Notes under the pieces: generated by a model
Told to the model about the DNA's origin: nothing
Seen by the model: only the letters and a program-made list of their open reading frames with translations
Databases searched by the model: none
DNA from: Gloeotrichia echinulata CP02
GTDB lineage: Bacteria; Cyanobacteriota; Cyanobacteriia; Cyanobacteriales; Nostocaceae
DNA: 64,000 nt
Assembly (NCBI GenBank): GCA_038087035.1
Contig: CP051187.1
Location: 6,797,883-6,861,882, forward strand
Direction of reading: 5' to 3'
Made by a program: the position numbers and the translations under genes
Shown: positions 50,702-59,815 of the stretch, piece after piece
Numbering within the stretch: the stretch's first letter is position 1
Layout: every line of letters starts with the position of its first letter

Positions 50702-51474
50702 AATTTCTCGGTATTGATTTCGGATGGAAATCGCAACCAAGCGGATTATGCTGCTTAGAATGGACAGGTGAACAACTACAACTACTCGACATAGATCGCC
50801 AAGAATCCATAGCAGATATCCTCAACTGGATTGATCAGAGCATACAACCACAAGAACCAGCACTCATCGCTGTAGACGCACCCACACTGATTCCCAACGT
50901 CAGCGGTAGTCGCCTAAGCGACAAACTCAGCCACAAATACTTTGGGAAATATCACGCTGGCTGCTATCCAGCCAATCTCAGCTTACCCTTTGCCGATCGC
51001 ACCGTAAACTTTGGCTTAGAATTAGAATCTCGCGGTTTTGTCCACGCACCCACAATTGAACCACAAAAACCCGGCAGATATCAAATCGAAGTCTTTCCCC
51101 ACCCAGCAATAGTGAATCTCTTCAAATTAGAACGCATCCTCAAATACAAAAAAGGGCGCCTGTGCGATCGCCGTTTAGAACTCATCAAACTTCAGGAATA
51201 TATTCTCAATATCCTTCCCACCTTAGAACCAAGCTTAAATATTGAAACCATCGATAAAGACAAACAAATAGCCAATAATCTGCGTACATCTGCGTCCATC
51301 GGCGGTATATTATCTGGTGAAATTCCTACTACAGGTGCAGCCCTCAAAGCCATTGAAGACAAGCTAGATAGCCTCATCTGCGCTTACGTAGCTGCTCACT
51401 GGTGGTATTGGGGAGAACAACGCAACCTCGTACTAGGCGATCGCACCACTGGTTACATCATCATCCCCAGGTAA
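50698..51474 (+). CDS. DUF429 protein (RNase H-like fold)
   Basis: The 258-residue protein starts MKFLGIDFGWKSQPSGLCCL, with an RNase H-like first strand (GIDFG). It continues with ALIAVDAPTLIPNVSGSRLS, DKLSHKYFGKYHAGCYPANL, YQIEVFPHPAIVNLF and a C-terminal DSLICAYVAAHWWYWGEQ, the pattern of DUF429. The function is unknown; acidic residues at the usual RNase H positions suggest a nuclease. The ATG falls in the last bases of a 393-bp repeat and no Shine-Dalgarno is visible, so the repeat sets its expression. Confidence 0.85.
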   Translation: MKFLGIDFGWKSQPSGLCCLEWTGEQLQLLDIDRQESIADILNWIDQSIQPQEPALIAVDAPTLIPNVSGSRLSDKLSHKYFGKYHAGCYPANLSLPFADRTVNFGLELESRGFVHAPTIEPQKPGRYQIEVFPHPAIVNLFKLERILKYKKGRLCDRRLELIKLQEYILNILPTLEPSLNIETIDKDKQIANNLRTSASIGGILSGEIPTTGAALKAIEDKLDSLICAYVAAHWWYWGEQRNLVLGDRTTGYIIIPR

Positions 51475-51564
51475 GGGAGCGGGCGCAAGGCCTAGATCCC
51501 CTACCTCGACACCTATCGTGGGGGCGCAAGGCCTAGATCCCCTACCTGGTGGTATTATTTACTG
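51475..51564. repeat. Short direct repeats between DUF429 and glgP
   Basis: GGGCGCAAGGCCTAGATCCC followed by CTACCT occurs twice (about 51481-51508 and 51520-51547). It is related to the palindromic GGCGCAAGGCCTTGCGCC repeat elsewhere. It separates two converging genes. Confidence 0.6.
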
Positions 51565-54129
51565 TTATTCAGCCCAAGCAATCAATCTTGGTTCATAGGG
51601 ACTAGAGAGGTCTTTGTGTTTTGGTAAGACGCGCAAAGACAAGCCTTGCAAGCCAGAGGTAGTGTAGGTGATATCCACCGTGTAAATACCTAACCCTCCT
51701 ATATCTTCACCTTGGTAATTCATGACCACGGGGACAGCGTTGACAATTTCACCATTGGCATCGATCGCACCTTGGTAGAGTTCTACTTGGACATCGTTGT
51801 TTGTCAGGGTTGCTAAGTCAACTTTCGCTTTCACGGTAACAGTTTGGTTAACTTCGATGTCTGCTTTTGCGGATACGTCGATATCTTTGATTTTGATATT
51901 AAACCAATGTTGACTGAGTTTTGCTTTCCAAGCCGCTAATTCCTTAGCTGGGAGGTAGTGATCATTCGTGAGGGTTTGGTAGCGATCGCTGGCTGGGAAA
52001 TATGCCCTTTGAGCATATTCTCGCACCATCCGCGCTGTATTAAAGAACGGACAGTTTAAGCGAATCGCATCTTTCATTTTATCAACCCAGGGACGGGGTA
52101 AGCCATCGACATCGCGATGGTCGTAAAATAGGGGTACGACTTCTTTCTCTAGCAACTCGTAGAGCGCGTTGGCTTCGACTTCATCTTGATAATTGGGATC
52201 ATCGTAATTTTCCCCATGTCCAATCGCCCAACCAGTGCGGACATAATCAGCTTCGTCCCACCAGCCATCGAGAACGCTTAAATTTGGTAATCCGTTCATG
52301 GCTGCTTTCATCCCACTGGTACCCGATGCTTCCCGTGGACGACGTGGGGTATTTAACCAGATATCACACCCAGCTACCATCAAGCGCGAGATGTGAATAT
52401 CGTAGTTAGGAACAAACACCACTTGTTTTTCTAAATGTTGTTCGCGGATAAAATGATTGATATCACGGATGAGTTCTTTACCGGGAATATCTTTGGGGTG
52501 TGCTTTCCCGGCGATGACGAATTGAACTTTGCGGTGTTTATTCCCCAGCAAAATTCGCTTAATCCGTTCTAAATCGCGCATCCATAGGGTAGCGCGTTTG
52601 TACGTAGCAAAGCGACGCGCAAAACCAATAGTTAAAACGTTGGGATCTAAAACTTCTTGGGCTTGGGCGATGTCCGAGGCCGAAGCACCGCGATCGCGCA
52701 AATGTTTGACTAAATGCTCACGCACATACAAAATCATATCTAAGCGGCAGCGTTCGTGATTACGCCACAACTCTTCATCAGGAATGGCGTCCATCCGCTC
52801 CCACAAGGGGCTATCTGGTGGTGCTGATGACCAATTGGGTCCCAAGTAGCGATCATAAAGCTCCTGAGTCGATTTAGCCACACAACTGCGAGCATGGACA
52901 CCATTGGTAATGGCTGCTATTGGCACTTCATCTACAGGCACCTTCTTCCACAAACCCTGAAACATCTGGCGTGACACCACACCATGTAGCTGGGCGACAC
53001 CGTTACAAAATGTTGCCATCTTCAACGCCAACACCGCCATACTGAAAGGAGCCGATAAATCACCTGTATTCTCACGTCCCAGTCCTAAAAATTGTTCTTT
53101 AGGCAAGTCAAAAATATCTGCATAGTAACCCAGATAATACAATACTTTGTCTGGAGCAAACAAGTCAATTCCCGCTGGTACTGGTGTGTGGGTGGTGAAG
53201 ATGTTACTAGAAGCTACGACCTGTCTAGCATCAGCATAACTCAAACCCTCTTCCTGAATTAAGATCCGGATACGCTCAAGGGCGGAGAAGGCGGCGTGAC
53301 CTTCGTTCATGTGGTAAGCAGTTACCTCATAGCCCAAAGCTTTCAACATTTGTACACCACCAATCCCCAGCATGATTTCCTGGTGGATACGCATATCGAT
53401 ATCCCCACCATACAGCTGATCTGTGATGTCGTGGTCGTAAGGGTTATTCGGTTCAATGTTGGTGTCGAGTAAATACAGTGGTACCGTTCCCACCTGTACC
53501 CGCCAAACTCTGGCGTATACCTTTCTTCCTGGATAATCTACTGCAATCTGCAGTTCCGAACCATCAGAGTTGCGTTCCAGGTGTAAGGGCATATTATAGA
53601 AATCGTTGATCGGGTAGCGTTCTTGCTGCCAACCATCGGCATTGAGATACTGGGCAAAGTACCCTTGCTGGTATAGTAAGCCCACACCCACAAGTGGTAG
53701 ACCCAAATCACTAGCAGATTTGAGGTGATCCCCTGCGAGAACACCTAAGCCGCCAGAATAAACCGGTAAACAATCTACCAAGCCAAATTCAGCCGAAAAA
53801 TAGGCGTAGCATTCTTTTGGCTTTTGACTGCGTTGTTTGCGATACCAAGTCAGCTCTTGCAAATAATCTTCTAACTGACGCGCAGCTCGATCCATTTGCG
53901 CCAGGAAGCCCTCATCTTCGACAACTTCCAACAACCGCCCTTGCGAGATTGTACCCAGCATCAACACTGGGTTATGATGGCTAGACTCCCACAAATCCGG
54001 GTCTAAGCGACGAAATAAATCTTTAGTCTCAACATTCCAATCCCAGTGCAAGTTATACGCTAACCGCCGCAGCTGTTCTAGTCGCGGTGGTAGTGAAGGA
54101 GATACATTGAATGTACGAATGGGCTGCAT
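51565..54129 (-). CDS. glgP: Alpha-glucan (glycogen) phosphorylase
   Basis: The roughly 854-residue GT35 enzyme releases glucose-1-phosphate from glycogen. It starts at MQPIRTFNVSPSLPPRLEQL (54129; ATG 54147 also possible) and has the short-form phosphorylase layout with an N-terminal DUF3417-type region. Visible blocks are YSGGLGVLAGDHLKSASDLG, YHMNEGHAAFSALERIR, FARRFATYKRATL and the PLP-binding region REASGTSGMKAAMNG with its Lys. The C-terminal roughly 100 residues are a beta-rich extension (VSAKADIEVNQTVTVKAKVD). It stands alone. Confidence 0.95.
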   Translation of the reverse strand: MQPIRTFNVSPSLPPRLEQLRRLAYNLHWDWNVETKDLFRRLDPDLWESSHHNPVLMLGTISQGRLLEVVEDEGFLAQMDRAARQLEDYLQELTWYRKQRSQKPKECYAYFSAEFGLVDCLPVYSGGLGVLAGDHLKSASDLGLPLVGVGLLYQQGYFAQYLNADGWQQERYPINDFYNMPLHLERNSDGSELQIAVDYPGRKVYARVWRVQVGTVPLYLLDTNIEPNNPYDHDITDQLYGGDIDMRIHQEIMLGIGGVQMLKALGYEVTAYHMNEGHAAFSALERIRILIQEEGLSYADARQVVASSNIFTTHTPVPAGIDLFAPDKVLYYLGYYADIFDLPKEQFLGLGRENTGDLSAPFSMAVLALKMATFCNGVAQLHGVVSRQMFQGLWKKVPVDEVPIAAITNGVHARSCVAKSTQELYDRYLGPNWSSAPPDSPLWERMDAIPDEELWRNHERCRLDMILYVREHLVKHLRDRGASASDIAQAQEVLDPNVLTIGFARRFATYKRATLWMRDLERIKRILLGNKHRKVQFVIAGKAHPKDIPGKELIRDINHFIREQHLEKQVVFVPNYDIHISRLMVAGCDIWLNTPRRPREASGTSGMKAAMNGLPNLSVLDGWWDEADYVRTGWAIGHGENYDDPNYQDEVEANALYELLEKEVVPLFYDHRDVDGLPRPWVDKMKDAIRLNCPFFNTARMVREYAQRAYFPASDRYQTLTNDHYLPAKELAAWKAKLSQHWFNIKIKDIDVSAKADIEVNQTVTVKAKVDLATLTNNDVQVELYQGAIDANGEIVNAVPVVMNYQGEDIGGLGIYTVDITYTTSGLQGLSLRVLPKHKDLSSPYEPRLIAWAE

Positions 54130-54147
54130 AGATTGGGAATACTCCAA

Positions 54148-54547
54148 GTGTAGCTATGGTTATTGTTTACCGTCTTTAACCAATGTTGCCAATTGTTTAT
54201 ACTCTATTTGTGAAAATACTCTAACTTTATTAAGAATTGATAAATATCACTAGTCGATAGGACATGGGGTATGGGACATGGGGGATAGGGCAGGAAAAAT
54301 TAACCAATGCCCAATGAATGTCGTACACTAAACCAACAAAGAGAATTGTAACAAAGACTACAAAAAGTTGGTTTATTTAAAGAAAGAGGATACCCTAGTA
54401 GTCTGCCAACCCAACTTTGTTTGGCTTGTAATGATTTATTCGCAGTCAGGACTTTAATCCTCACTACGAACCCATCAAAATTCGGTTGTCAGACTATTAA
54501 GGATATATATTTAGTGTTCCAAAATACTGTGCTGAGGAGAAAAACTC
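54148..54547. other. Divergent glgP-gdhA intergenic region
   Basis: This 400-bp spacer holds both promoters. It contains short ACATGGGG/TATGGGACATGGGGG repeats (about 54260-54285). A GGAG ribosome-binding site lies just before gdhA. I see no clear NtcA-type GTA-N8-TAC site by eye. Confidence 0.45.
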
Positions 54548-55837
54548 ATGATTGCAACGCCTCTGCTACCGCTGGAAGCTCCTACTCCTGCCCATATTTG
54601 CCCTCTTGCTCAAGCCTGTAGCTACCTAGAAGCTGCAGCCAAAGAATTACAACTAGACCAAGGAATTGTCGAGATCCTCAGCAACCCGCGTAAGGTGGTG
54701 ACGGTTTCTATCCCCGTGAAATTGGATAATGGCCAAGTGCAGGTTCTAGCTGGACATCGGGTGCAGCACTCGAATATTTTAGGTCCATATAAAGGGGGAA
54801 TTCGTTACCACCAAGCTGTAACACTGGCGGAAGTGTCCACCCTAGCAATGCTAATGACATGGAAATGTGCATTGTTGGGTATCCCCTACGGTGGTGCTAA
54901 AGGAGGTATTGCCATAGATCCTAAACGTTACAGCCCTGGGGAATTAGAACGGATCACCCGTCGTTACACCAGCGAATTAATTAAAGATATCGGTCCTGCT
55001 ATAGATATACCCGCACCAGATATGGGTACATCTGCCCGTGAAATGGCTTGGATGATGGATACTTATTCTGTGAATGTCGGTCATGCGGTGCCTGGGGTTG
55101 TGACTGGTAAACCACTTTCTATTGGTGGTTCAAGAGGACGGGAAATGGCAACCGGACGTGGTACAATGATTGTTGTCCGTGAAGCGTTGGCAGAACAAGG
55201 TAAATCTCTCGACGGCGTGCGAGTAGTTATCCAAGGTTTTGGTAATGTCGGCTGTGCAGCAGCTGAATTGCTACACCAAGCAGGCGCCAAAATTATCGCT
55301 GTCTCCACAGGTGCAGGGGGAGTATACTGTGAAACAGGTTTGGATATTCCAGCATTGAAAGCCTACGCTGCTGAAAATCGCAGAAGTGTTGTTGGTTATC
55401 CACAAGCAACAGCAATTAGCAATGCAGATTTATTAACTTTGCCCTGCGATGTTTTGATCCCAGCCGCTTTAGAAAACCAAATCACTGTAGAAAATGTGAA
55501 TCAGGTGCAAGCGCAGATAGTTGCAGAAGCTGCGAATGGTCCGATAACTCTAGAGGCGAACTTGTCACTAGAGGCGCGGGGTGTGACGGTGCTACCAGAC
55601 ATTTTAGCAAATGCTGGTGGTGTGGTGGTCAGTTATTTGGAGTGGGTGCAAGGTCTTTCCTACTTGTTCTGGGATGAAGAACGTGTCAACCGAGAAATGG
55701 AACACTTAATGGTGCAGGCTTACCGTCAGGTGATTCAACAATCGCAGCAGCGACAGATTACCCTACGGTTAGCAGCTTATACTTTGGGGGTCGGTAGAGT
55801 TGCTCAGGCGCTGACTGATAGGGGTATTTATCCTTAA
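54548..55837 (+). CDS. gdhA: Glutamate dehydrogenase (Glu/Leu/Phe/Val family)
   Basis: The 429-residue enzyme interconverts glutamate and 2-oxoglutarate plus ammonia. The N-terminal domain shows VQVLAGHRVQHSNILGPYKG then GIRYHQ, the catalytic Lys region IPYGGAKGGIAIDPKRY and the Asp-containing DIPAPDMGTSAREMAWMMD. The Rossmann domain has VVIQGFGNVGCAAAELLHQ, followed by VLIPAALENQIT and LPDILANAGGVVVSYLEWVQ. The length is normal. A purine-rich GCTGAGGAGAA precedes ATG 54548. Confidence 0.95.
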   Translation: MIATPLLPLEAPTPAHICPLAQACSYLEAAAKELQLDQGIVEILSNPRKVVTVSIPVKLDNGQVQVLAGHRVQHSNILGPYKGGIRYHQAVTLAEVSTLAMLMTWKCALLGIPYGGAKGGIAIDPKRYSPGELERITRRYTSELIKDIGPAIDIPAPDMGTSAREMAWMMDTYSVNVGHAVPGVVTGKPLSIGGSRGREMATGRGTMIVVREALAEQGKSLDGVRVVIQGFGNVGCAAAELLHQAGAKIIAVSTGAGGVYCETGLDIPALKAYAAENRRSVVGYPQATAISNADLLTLPCDVLIPAALENQITVENVNQVQAQIVAEAANGPITLEANLSLEARGVTVLPDILANAGGVVVSYLEWVQGLSYLFWDEERVNREMEHLMVQAYRQVIQQSQQRQITLRLAAYTLGVGRVAQALTDRGIYP

Positions 55838-56123
55838 GCTTCCCCACTCTCTAGTTCTGCTAGGATACAGAGTCGCGAATTGTGGGTTTAATCCCTCATA
55901 GGACAATACAGTTCAGTTAAGGAAAATTGTCGTAGGGGCACGGCATCCAAAATTTTTTCTTCTAATGACAATTTTATTCGTGCCGTGCCCCTACAGTGTA
56001 TATCATTAGAGCCTAACTGAACTGTATTGCCTCATAGGACGGGGAAATCAGGGTTTTTAGCTTGGTTCGATGACCTTGCGGGGCGCAAGGCCTTGCGCCC
56101 CTACCACAATCGTCCTGACAGCT
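55838..56123. repeat. Intergenic with a long hairpin and palindromic repeat
   Basis: GTAGGGGCACGGCAT (about 55932) pairs with GTGCCGTGCCCCTAC (about 55980-55994) around a 30-nt loop. GACAATACAGTTCAGTTA (55902) is inverted as TAACTGAACTGTATTG (56013-56028), bracketing it. A GGCGCAAGGCCTTGCGCC palindrome lies at about 56082-56099. The arrangement resembles a small MITE. Confidence 0.65.
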
Positions 56124-56885
56124 TCAAAAAGCTTTGAGTTCAGAGATCGGATCTGGAGCAACATTTTGAAGATTATATAACGAGAGAAAATCACGCCATT
56201 CTTTTTGATGATTGGTGCGATATTCGACAAGTTGGCTTAGGGCTTCATACCAGATGTTATTTTCAAGATAAGGAATGTATTTATCTTCAGGTTTTGTGTT
56301 ATTCAGCCGCTCTGCTAGGCTGGAATCAAGGTCAACCCGTTTAATCCAGCCATGAACATCGATCTTGGTTTGTGTACCTTGCTCATTCACACAAGTAATG
56401 GTAAAATACCAGTTATATCGTTGATCAACAGAGAGTGGTTTTTCGGTAGAGGGAAGGGAAAAGTAAACAATGCCTTCTTTGTCAGGTAAAGATAATTCCA
56501 GTGGTTTTGACAAAACAGACTTTTTCTGTTCATTCAGGAGCCTGAATTTTGCTGGGGGGGACTGAGAAGACTTACCAAAGGGTACATAAAACCAAAATTT
56601 AGGATGCTCTTCGGTAGTCAACGCCTCGTTGCTTTGAGGAACTAAAGCAATCAGGTTTTTGGTTTCTAGCTGGGAGCATTGCGAACGAGTCGCTCCACCA
56701 CCTGATCGCCCGGAAGCAGCCCCCTCGGGTCTGGGACGATTAAAAATACCCCCAAATTGTGCTTGTGCTTCTGGGGGATAAATCACAGAGAGCAAGCTAG
56801 CAGAAAATAGAGTTGTGAGCGTGCAGATGGTAATTACCTGCCGCGAGAGTGTAAACTTCAGCCTGTTAAACTTTTCGTAATTCAT
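56124..56885 (-). CDS. DUF928 secreted protein
   Basis: The 253-residue protein has an N-terminal signal segment (TICTLTTLFSASLLSVIYPP then EAQAQF). The DUF928 pattern follows: LIALVPQSNEALTTEEHPKF, WFYVPF, GIVYFSLPS, YNWYFTITC. It ends with a helical region (LENNIWYEALSQLVEYR, WRDFLSLYNLQNVAPDPI). The function is unknown. In cyanobacteria it commonly lies with CHASE2/CHAT proteins and two-partner-secretion adhesins, fragments of which lie upstream here. It overlaps the CHASE2 fragment end by about 20 bp, implying co-transcription. Confidence 0.85.
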   Translation of the reverse strand: MNYEKFNRLKFTLSRQVITICTLTTLFSASLLSVIYPPEAQAQFGGIFNRPRPEGAASGRSGGGATRSQCSQLETKNLIALVPQSNEALTTEEHPKFWFYVPFGKSSQSPPAKFRLLNEQKKSVLSKPLELSLPDKEGIVYFSLPSTEKPLSVDQRYNWYFTITCVNEQGTQTKIDVHGWIKRVDLDSSLAERLNNTKPEDKYIPYLENNIWYEALSQLVEYRTNHQKEWRDFLSLYNLQNVAPDPISELKAF

Positions 56886-57690
56886 GGGTTAAAAAAAGAA
56901 CTCCGTAGCCAGTAGTGATTAATGCCAAAGCTGGCGGTACCAGAGGTACCCAACCGCTTTGGAAAACTAGAGTGAGATAGCAGGCGATGTACAGACAGCC
57001 AACAGAGGTGATCGCACCAACTAATAAATACAGCGTTTGTTGCGATCGCCAACAAATGATCCCTCCGACCAAAGACCAGCCAAACATCCACAGCGTTTCA
57101 TAGCCAACCGACCACCACCAAATCAGGGGACGATTATCTAAAACGGCGCTGATCATCTGGCTAATCATCTGACCATGTAAGGTCATACCTGAAACATCTC
57201 CATAGGGTGTATTCCAGTAGTCGGCTTGTCTTGCTTGTCTATCAGTAAATCCAATTAGTACAATGCGATTTCTGATCAGATCAGCAGAAACCTGATTTTT
57301 TAGAACATCTAAAATATTGACTCTAGGGGCAAAATTATTCGGATCACCCTTGTGGATACGGTATTTAAGCATCGTTTGATACCCCGCAAGGCGATTATTC
57401 TTGTCCTGGTAGCCACCACCATTTCCTGTCAGTGGTGGAATCTCCGTTTTGCCAAATTGCATATTCCGCACATATTGTTTAGTATTTAAATCTAAAGGAG
57501 AAATATATTGCTGATTCTGTGCTTCTAAATAGCGATGGGTCATTACCAGGTTTAAGGCTTCCCTTGTCTTGCAATATTGGGGGTCTGGTTTTTGCATGAG
57601 GTAACTACGCCGTATAAAGCGACCACCACTGATATCATCCCACCGTTCTCCATAGTGAAAAAATTCTTCAACAGCAGCACTAATCGCTAC
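56866..57690 (-). pseudogene. CHASE2-domain membrane protein, N-terminally truncated
   Basis: The frame carries the C-terminal half of a CHASE2 sensor: RRSYLMQKPDPQYCKTREAL, GGGYQDKNNRLAGYQTMLKY, then VLIGFTDRQARQADYWNTPY and LHGQMISQMISAVLDNRPL. Three membrane segments follow (about WWWSVGYETLWMFGWSLVGG, TLYLLVGAITSVGCLYIACY, VPLVPPALALITTGYGVLFL). The N-terminal part of CHASE2 is missing. At about 57650-57700 the sequence changes to a different family (SQVVAISAAVEEFFHYGERW), then to the SLOG-type fragment. The 313-codon open frame is a chimera of deletion junctions, not a normal gene. Confidence 0.7.
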
Positions 57691-58034
57691 GACTTGACTT
57701 TTTCTGTAGGTGCTACGCCAATCAGCGGGAATTGGGCATTGATTTGGTGACGAGCATGACCTATCAATTGCATTACGCCTGCATCTGTACCGCCATCCAC
57801 AATACATGCTCCTAAACTTTGAGCAATTGGGGCTAGTACTTCGACAAACAGGTTTTGGATACGCACAAAGTCCGCTTCGCTAATCTGACTTGCTCCACCG
57901 ACAATAACTAAAACCGGATGTGAACCAAGAAGTCCCATTCGCTCAAGCACATTAGACAATTCTGCTGGTTCGGATACTCTAGCTAATGTCGCTGTTTGCC
58001 CTTGATTGAAACTCATGCTAAAAAGATTTTCCAT
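57687..58034 (-). pseudogene. SLOG/LSDAT-type domain fragment
   Basis: From MENLFSM (58034) or MSFNQGQTATLARV (58016) the frame reads a prokaryotic LSDAT (SLOG-superfamily) domain: LERMGLLGSHPVLVIVGGAS, FVEVLAPIAQSLGACIVDGG, TDAGVMQLIGHARHQI, FPLIGVAPTEKV. It then stops. SLOG domains bind nucleotide-derived ligands. The C-terminal domain is lost, and only a few residues of what may be its DUF4231/SLATT-like partner survive in another frame near 57650. It is probably nonfunctional. Confidence 0.6.
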
Positions 58035-58097
58035 GCCCTGGAATTGAAGTGTTGAAAAACTCCATATTATTCTATAAATAAATAATAAATCAATCAA

Positions 58098-58328
58098 TCA
58101 ATCAATAATTTCCTTATAACATAATAACTATACAATTAGTATTCGATTTCTGAAATACTACTTAAGTATATCGGCTATTGAACCGTACTGGCTTTGGTCG
58201 TCATTGCATCAGGATTTTTGGCGTCGAACGATGATCATCTGTAAGGGCGCAAGGCCTTGCGCCCCTACCCCCCCCCATCATCCTCGCATCAGGATTTTTG
58301 GCGGCGAACGATGATCATCTGTAAGGGT
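58098..58328. repeat. Direct repeat, palindrome and C-run
   Basis: A 41-bp unit (GCATCAGGATTTTTGGCG.. to ..GATCATCTGTAAGGG) occurs at about 58207 and again at about 58287 with one difference. Between them is the palindrome GGCGCAAGGCCTTGCGCC (58246-58263) followed by a C9 run (58268-58276). The pattern suggests the palindromic repeat was inserted with target duplication, or strand slippage. Confidence 0.65.
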
Positions 58329-58504
58329 TTGGGTACACCTGAAACCGTTGCTGGGGATATTGCCCTGAATGCGACAGGAGAAATCAAAGTTGCTGATAGT
58401 GGGAGCCGAATTCTTAATGAAGTGCGTGAGGGAGCAAAAGGCAATGGGGGTAATATTACCGTCGATACTGGTTCTTTGTCATTAGTAAATGGCGCTCAAC
58501 TTTC
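58329..58504 (+). pseudogene. Filamentous-haemagglutinin-type adhesin fragment
   Basis: The frame reads TPETVAGDIALNATGEIKVA, DSGSRILNEVREGAKGN and GGNITVDTGSLSLVNGAQLS, the beta-helix repeats of cyanobacterial two-partner-secretion adhesins. It is cut by the MITE at 58505. These proteins normally exceed 800 residues; only about 58 codons remain. Confidence 0.7.
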
Positions 58505-58645
58505 GGTTCTTGCGTACTTAACGTGCTAAATTTTTAATTACAGTCGATAACTTTGTTTTAAAATCAAGGCTTACAGGCGCTTATAGCCAAAATTTTAATC
58601 ATCAGACCTAAAAGGCAGTAAATAATGGCTGTCATCTTATCCCAG
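58505..58645. mobile_element. ISL3-derived MITE, copy 5, right end missing
   Basis: It appears identical to the first 141 bp of copy 2 (30334-30474) and then breaks into CHAT-protein-like coding sequence, losing 55 bp and the right inverted repeat. The break shows that a deletion or recombination joined it to unrelated sequence. Confidence 0.85.
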
Positions 58646-58847
58646 TCAATTCAAGCACAAGATATTATTTATCGCTGGCAATGGCAACTAGGGCGGATTC
58701 TCTGCCAAGGAGAAAGCCAATGCGACAACCAGGAAAAATTTACAGAGGCGATCGCAGCCTATACGGAAGCATTTAATACTGTACAAGATATCCGGGGTGA
58801 TTTGATGGCCACTAACGCAGATATGCAGTTTTCCTTTCGGGAAAATG
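58646..58847 (+). pseudogene. CHAT-type protein fragment
   Basis: The frame reads SIQAQDIIYRWQWQLGRILC, KFTEAIAAYTEAFNTVQDIR and GDLMATNADMQFSFREN. This is the conserved segment just before the CHAT peptidase domain of cyanobacterial TPR-CHAT proteins. It is bounded by two MITE copies and neither end of the gene is present. Such genes usually lie next to adhesin genes, as the fragment on the left suggests. Confidence 0.65.
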
Positions 58848-59043
58848 GGCTCTTCCGTACTTAGCGTGCTGAATTTGTTAAAAAATAAGTTTGAAACCCT
58901 TGTGTGGCTCCGATAAAAGCCATTATTTTTTGTATTTGAGCTACTGTTACTAAAAATCAAATTATAAACGCCTGTAAGCCTTGTTATTAAAGCAATTTAA
59001 TCGACTTTCATTAATAATTAAGCACGCTACACACGCAAGAGCC
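58848..59043. mobile_element. 196-bp ISL3-derived MITE, copy 6
   Basis: It begins GGCTCTTCCGTACTTAGCG and ends ACACGCAAGAGCC. It is nearly identical to the cas12k copy (36450-36645). Flanking 8-mers (GGAAAATG and CTTGTAGG) do not match. Confidence 0.88.
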
Positions 59044-59117
59044 CTTGTAGGCTTTTAACATTCTGCTTACCAAACTACATTCACTATGGTAAGCTAAAGC
59101 CGTACTAATGTAAAGTC

Positions 59118-59160
59118 CCCCTAGAAGGGGGAGGTTTTCAACCCATTTTTCTGATAAGTT
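59118..59160. repeat. IS605-type end hairpin
   Basis: GTCCCCCTAGAAGGGGGAGG and the following CCCATTTTTCTGATAA match the right end of the 393-bp repeat in layout. It is a solitary end. Confidence 0.55.
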
Positions 59161-59181
59161 GAAAAAATAGGCATTCTTGGA

Positions 59182-59694
59182 TTAATGGGATAAGTTCTTT
59201 GGTTGGCTGGTGTCGTTCAATTTGATAAAGCTATCAAAAGCATACCATGCCAAAACATACCAGGGAATAACTTCCAATTGCACGCCCTTAACAAGTAACT
59301 GTCTCACAGCTAACATACCTAATCCCATAGGAAAAAGGAAGCGCAGATCAACGGCACCATTTGTAGCTTGTTCAATTCGTTTGTTCAAGTCAACCACTGC
59401 ATTCGTTACCCCCGTTGATGCATCAGGGTTCTTCTCAGTAATATCGGCAACAATTATTCCCATATCCTCTAGTGCAGCGAGGACATTTTCTAGGCTATCA
59501 TCTTTACCATCGTGGTTGATAAGAATACTACCATGATGAATATTAGTTCTGACCTGACTAATATTTGGTTGTGCTTCTAATGTATGGGCAATACGTTGCA
59601 TTTCTTTGGCTTGACGATAGGGTTGAGACACTCTCAACCGTAGTCTTCCTGGAGTATCACTAATAACTTTTGTAGATATAACTTTAGATGGCAT
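59182..59694 (-). CDS. HMA2-domain protein
   Basis: The 170-residue protein has an N-terminal ferredoxin-like HMA2 domain (ISDTPGRLRLRVSQPYRQAK, IAHTLEAQPNISQVRTNIHH, SILINHDG), with PGRLRLR in place of the usual metal-binding CxxC. A helical linker and a hydrophobic C-terminal segment (LGMLAVRQLLVKG, VIPWYVLAWYAFDSFIKL) that may contact the membrane follow. It is the last gene of a same-strand group with DUF5132 and a double-HMA2 protein. The function is unknown. Lack of the Cys pair argues against copper carriage. Confidence 0.75.
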   Translation of the reverse strand: MPSKVISTKVISDTPGRLRLRVSQPYRQAKEMQRIAHTLEAQPNISQVRTNIHHGSILINHDGKDDSLENVLAALEDMGIIVADITEKNPDASTGVTNAVVDLNKRIEQATNGAVDLRFLFPMGLGMLAVRQLLVKGVQLEVIPWYVLAWYAFDSFIKLNDTSQPKNLSH

Positions 59695-59815
59695 TTTTCA
59701 ATTTATTGGCTCATTCATTCATTCATCAAAGTAATACCAATTAAAAAAATCTTTGCAACACATCGATAATCTGTAGGGGCGCAAGGCCTTGCGCCCCAAA
59801 AGCTTTCAAAATATG
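59695..59815. repeat. Dispersed repeat with palindrome
   Basis: CCAATTAAAAAAATCTTTGC, CACATCGATAATCTG and the palindrome GGCGCAAGGCCTTGCGCC (about 59776-59794) form an inverted relative of the repeat at 9733-9800. It separates two genes of one apparent operon. Confidence 0.6.
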
